Below are positions 61,160 to 64,000 of a stretch of DNA of 64,000 bases, in pieces. The DNA comes from Oscillibacter sp. (lineage in GTDB: Bacteria; Bacillota; Clostridia; Oscillospirales; Oscillospiraceae). Both the position numbers and the translations under genes were made by a program. The notes beneath the pieces are model-generated. The model did no database searches. It was not told the DNA's origin and saw only the letters and a program-made list of their open reading frames with translations. Numbering within the stretch: position 1 is the first letter of the stretch; each line of letters begins with the position of its first letter. The stretch is from contig JAFSRH010000016.1 in NCBI GenBank assembly GCA_017446225.1, forward strand, positions 1 through 64,000, read 5' to 3'.

Positions 61160-62032
61160 ATGATTCGGAGCATGACCGGCTACGGACGCGCCGGACAGGT
61201 TCGCAACAGACGGGAAATTACCATTGAACTGCGGTCCGTCAACAACCGCTATCTGGACTGTACGATAAAAATGCACCATCTCTATCTGTTCGCGGAGGAC
61301 GCGCTGAAAAAGAAAGTGCAACGGAGCGTTTCGCGCGGGAAAGTGGACGTGTTCGTCACGGTGGACGCTTCCGCGGCGGATACGGTCCGGGCCACGGTCA
61401 ACCGTGAACTGGCCGCGCAGTACGCGGCGGCCCTCAGAGAACTTTCCGAAATTGCCGGAACCGATCTGAGCGGGCAACTTCTGACCCGCTTCCCGGACGC
61501 GCTGACGGTCACAAAGGACGAGTCGGACCTTGCCGCCGTCACGGAGGACCTCTGCGCGGTACTGGATGAGGCCTTGGAAGCGTTTCAGGCCATGCGCGCG
61601 GCCGAGGGCGTGAAACTGGCGGAGGATATCGCGGCGCGTCTGGACACCGTGGAACGCCTGACGGGCGAAATAGAGGCGCGTTCGCCGGAGACCGTCCGGG
61701 AGTACCGGGAACGCCTCTTCCGGCGTATGCGCGAGGTCTTGGAGGATTCCACGGTTGACGAACAGCGCATTGTCATGGAGGCGGCATTGTACGCGGACAA
61801 GGTCGCGGTCGATGAGGAGACCGTACGCCTGAGAAGTCACGTCTCCCAGTTGCGGCAAATGCTCGCCTCCAACGCCCCGCAGGGCCGCCGGATGGATTTT
61901 CTCATTCAGGAACTCAACCGGGAAGCCAATACCATAGGGTCTAAGTGCGCGGATACCGCCATTGCGCGCATGGTCGTGGACCTGAAGGCCGAAATTGAAA
62001 AAATCCGGGAACAGACCCAGAATATCGAGTGA
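61160..62032 (+). CDS. YicC/YloC family endoribonuclease
   Basis: A 290-residue protein beginning MIRSMTGYGRAG, with ELRSVNNRYLDC and the DUF1732 C-terminal part (RMDFLIQELNREANTIGSKC). YicC proteins are RNA-degrading enzymes. ATG 61160 is chosen; the frame to 61052 overlaps the J-domain gene. It heads the conserved Firmicutes order yicC-remA-gmk-rpoZ-priA. Confidence 0.92.
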   Translation: MIRSMTGYGRAGQVRNRREITIELRSVNNRYLDCTIKMHHLYLFAEDALKKKVQRSVSRGKVDVFVTVDASAADTVRATVNRELAAQYAAALRELSEIAGTDLSGQLLTRFPDALTVTKDESDLAAVTEDLCAVLDEALEAFQAMRAAEGVKLAEDIAARLDTVERLTGEIEARSPETVREYRERLFRRMREVLEDSTVDEQRIVMEAALYADKVAVDEETVRLRSHVSQLRQMLASNAPQGRRMDFLIQELNREANTIGSKCADTAIARMVVDLKAEIEKIREQTQNIE

Positions 62033-62044
62033 CGGTGAACAGGG

Positions 62045-62296
62045 ATGACGCTTTACAATATAGGCTTTGGCAGTTTCGTGACGCGTGAACGCGTGATTGC
62101 GGTCGTGGGGCCGGACTCCGCGCCCATGAAGCGCGTCATACAGGAGAGCCGGGAGCGCGGCGCGTTGATTGACGCCACTTTCGGCAGAAAAACCGCGTCC
62201 GTGTTCATCATGGACAGCGGACACGTGGTCCTGTCAGCGCTCCCGCCGGAGCGCTTTCGCGAACAGGAACCGGACAGCGAACAGAACAGTGTGTGA
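62045..62296 (+). CDS. remA: RemA/DUF370 family regulator
   Basis: An 83-residue protein of the RemA family: [56 protein letters not shown]. RemA is a DNA-binding activator of matrix genes in Bacillus and is nearly always found next to gmk. Regulation of the polysaccharide island by it is possible but not shown. Confidence 0.9.
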   Translation: MTLYNIGFGSFVTRERVIAVVGPDSAPMKRVIQESRERGALIDATFGRKTASVFIMDSGHVVLSALPPERFREQEPDSEQNSV

Positions 62297-62311
62297 CGAA
62301 AGGAGGAGCGC

Positions 62312-62908
62312 ATGACACAGGGCCGCTTGTTTATCGTTTCGGGTCCTTCGGGAGTGGGGAAGAGTACCGTTTTAAAGACGCTTCTGGAACGGCGGAAAAA
62401 TGCCCGTTTTTCGGTTTCGGCCACCACCCGGCCCATCCGGGAGGGAGAGGTTGACGGCGTGCACTACCACTTCCTGAGCGTGGAGACGTTCCGCGAATGG
62501 ATCGCGGAGGAGGATTTCTTGGAGTACGCCGAGTACGTGGGGAACTTCTACGGAACCCCCAGAAAGTTTGTGGAAGCGGCCCTTGAAGCCGGTCAGGATA
62601 TCATTTTAGATATTGAGATTCAAGGCGCGTTACAGGTGGAGAAGCGGCGGCCGGACGCCGTCAAAATTTTCATCGCTCCGCCCAGTTGGGAGGAACTCGA
62701 ACACCGCCTGAAGTCCCGGGGCACGAACACCCCGGAGGATATACAGAAACGCCTCGTCCGCGCCAAGGTGGAGGTACAGACCGCCCACACGTACGACTAT
62801 TTCGTCATCAACGACAACGTAGAAAACGCCGTGCGCGAATTGGACGCCATCATGACGGCCGAACACTGCAAGCCGAAAGAACGTATGTTGCTTCTTGCCG
62901 ACACATAA
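62312..62908 (+). CDS. gmk: Guanylate kinase
   Basis: A 198-residue kinase (GMP to GDP) with the P-loop GPSGVGKST at residues 10-18, SATTRPIREGEVDGVHYHF, FLEYAEYVGNFYGTP and LDIEIQGALQVE. AAAGGAGG precedes ATG 62312. Confidence 0.96.
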   Translation: MTQGRLFIVSGPSGVGKSTVLKTLLERRKNARFSVSATTRPIREGEVDGVHYHFLSVETFREWIAEEDFLEYAEYVGNFYGTPRKFVEAALEAGQDIILDIEIQGALQVEKRRPDAVKIFIAPPSWEELEHRLKSRGTNTPEDIQKRLVRAKVEVQTAHTYDYFVINDNVENAVRELDAIMTAEHCKPKERMLLLADT

Positions 62909-62961
62909 CGTCAAATATAAAATCAAGCCGCACGGCGGCGGAAATGGAAGTGTAATGTCCT

Positions 62962-63222
62962 ATGATGTTGTATCCCGCCATGGGCGAACTGAGCGCCCAA
63001 ATTCATAACCGTTATATGCTCGTCAACGTGGTGGCCCGCAGGGCCAGACAAATCGCCGAGGCGTACGAGAACGCGCACCAGATTTTAGAGGAAAAGCCCG
63101 TTACCATGGCCATTCATGAGGTGGCGGACGGACTTTTGGAGGACCCGGAACAGGCCCTTGAGGCGTTGGAAGAGACGGAACCGGACACGGACCCCGAACC
63201 CGTGGAACCCAACGCGGAATAA
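62962..63222 (+). CDS. rpoZ: RNA polymerase omega subunit
   Basis: An 86-residue omega subunit with NRYMLVNVVARRARQIAE and KPVTMAIHEVADG, the standard motifs for binding the beta' subunit. It has a long acidic C-terminal tail (EETEPDTDPEPVEP). ATG 62962 and ATG 62965 are adjacent. It lies between gmk and priA as in other Firmicutes. Confidence 0.92.
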   Translation: MMLYPAMGELSAQIHNRYMLVNVVARRARQIAEAYENAHQILEEKPVTMAIHEVADGLLEDPEQALEALEETEPDTDPEPVEPNAE

Positions 63223-63228
63223 CGCTCC

Positions 63229-64000
63229 GTGGAACCTGTGGAGATTGCGGGAACCGCCGTCAGCGCCGCCCGGTACGATATCGACATCCCCTATGATTAC
63301 CTGATTCCGGCGGAGTTCGCGGAGCAGGTCCGCCCCGGCGTACGGGTCATGGTTCCGTTCGGGAAGGGTAACCGTCTTTGTGAGGGGATGGTACTTTCCG
63401 TCAGGCGCGGGGAAAAAGTTGTGGGATTAAAGCCGATTCTGGGCACACTGGATACGGAACCCGTGCTTGACGCCGCACAGCTCGCCCTTGCCTTCTGGAT
63501 GCGCCAGCGTTATTTCTGTACGCTCTATGATGTCATACACGCCATTCTCCCGGTCGATTTGTGGTACCGGATCCGGGAATTCTGGTCCCTGACGGACGAC
63601 TGGACGCGCTGTGAGGCCGAGATACGGACATGGAAACACGGTCCGGAACTGCTGGACGCCTTGCGGGACCACGGCGGCCGCGCCGATATCGACGCCTTGC
63701 GCGCCGTCTGTGACAAGGCCCGTCCGGTACTGCGCGCCATGGCCGAGGCGGGCGCCGTACGCTGTGAGGCTGATGTCAAACCCCGTACCCCGTCCGGAGG
63801 TCCTCCCAGAAGCGACCCGGCAACCCGGATGGCGGAACTTGCCGTTTCCGCGGCGGAGGCGCTTTCCATTGCCGAACACGCCCGCCGCCGTACGCCCATT
63901 CGCTACGAGGTGACGCGCCTTCTGGCCGCTTCCGGGAAACTCTCCGTGTCGGAAGTGTGCTACTTTACCGGCGCCAGTCCCCGGATGTTACGCGAAATGG
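63229..64000 (+). CDS. priA: Primosomal protein N' (PriA), N-terminal part; runs off the window
   Basis: An open frame from GTG 63229 to the window edge, 257 codons. It starts MEPVEIAGTAVSAARYDIDI followed by PYDYLIP and RPGVRVMVPFGKGNR, the N-terminal DNA-binding domain of PriA helicase, which restarts stalled forks. YFCTLYDVIHAILP is also typical. The helicase motifs lie beyond the window. The start could also be GTG 63238. Gene order after gmk and rpoZ supports the call. Confidence 0.88.
   Translation, partial: MEPVEIAGTAVSAARYDIDIPYDYLIPAEFAEQVRPGVRVMVPFGKGNRLCEGMVLSVRRGEKVVGLKPILGTLDTEPVLDAAQLALAFWMRQRYFCTLYDVIHAILPVDLWYRIREFWSLTDDWTRCEAEIRTWKHGPELLDALRDHGGRADIDALRAVCDKARPVLRAMAEAGAVRCEADVKPRTPSGGPPRSDPATRMAELAVSAAEALSIAEHARRRTPIRYEVTRLLAASGKLSVSEVCYFTGASPRMLREM

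Noticed and set aside
61097..62224. 375-codon minus-strand frame opposite yicC-remA
   Set aside because: Covers two well-recognised genes on the other strand and lacks a ribosome-binding site.

Overview
This 64 kb window looks like the chromosome of an anaerobic, low-to-mid GC Gram-positive of the class Clostridia, most likely a gut Oscillospirales/Oscillospiraceae-type organism. The supporting content is a complete Rnf complex, SLH-domain surface proteins, CdaA/CdaR, a YicC-RemA-Gmk-RpoZ-PriA block, YlmH, DUF896, DUF3343 next to a cysteine desulfurase, and strong AAGGAGG Shine-Dalgarno sites throughout. No rRNA, tRNA or CRISPR array was seen.

Region 1 (1-14796, all + strand) is a surface-polysaccharide island, visibly AT-richer than the rest. 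In order it holds two LicD-family phosphotransferases (the first cut by the window edge and ending in a C10 tract), a truncated and a full EpsG-type polymerase, a GT2 (rhamnosyltransferase-like) and a GT4 glycosyltransferase, a MurJ/MviN-type flippase, a three-domain phosphonate enzyme (two different nucleotidylyltransferase domains fused to PEP mutase), an iron-type alcohol dehydrogenase, phosphonopyruvate decarboxylase, and the dTDP-L-rhamnose genes rfbB-rfbD-rfbC-rfbA. Read together, PEP would be turned into phosphonopyruvate, phosphonoacetaldehyde and then 2-hydroxyethylphosphonate. That product would be activated as a CMP ester and probably transferred by LicD onto a rhamnose-containing polysaccharide. 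This is the most interesting system in the window. It is an inference from gene content, not a demonstrated pathway.

Region 2 (15009-15537) is a 529-bp deleted IS1182-type element with 17-bp terminal inverted repeats. It lies at the junction between the island and the GC-richer core.

Region 3 (15542-25919) carries metY, nadE (with the glutaminase cysteine apparently lost), a secreted protein with four tandem DUF6935-like repeats, enolase, a serpin lipoprotein and a DinJ/YafQ toxin-antitoxin pair. Region 4 (26023-32630) is the Rnf operon rnfCDGEAB, followed by an RluA-type pseudouridine synthase and a small monooxygenase-like protein. Region 5 (32627-37616, - strand) is a housekeeping series: dus, pepD, xpaC-like, DUF896, ylmH and a small membrane protein. 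Region 6 (37744-46313) has pta, uvrC and three exported proteins: SLH-GH25, a subtilisin-like protease and an SLH-transglutaminase. Region 7 (46310-50044) is a riboflavin operon, ribD-ribE-ribBA-ribH, under an FMN riboswitch. Region 8 (50022-55424, - strand) has tsaD, two GNAT genes (one rimI), polA and a small alpha-helical protein. Region 9 (55554-64000, + strand) has DUF3343 with a cysteine desulfurase, cdaA-cdaR, rseC, DUF5685, a J-domain protein, yicC, remA, gmk, rpoZ and the start of priA.

Many promoters fit the sigma-A consensus with an exact 17-nt spacer, and they give a consistent transcription map of the core region. Genes within operons are packed with ATGA or TGATG overlaps.
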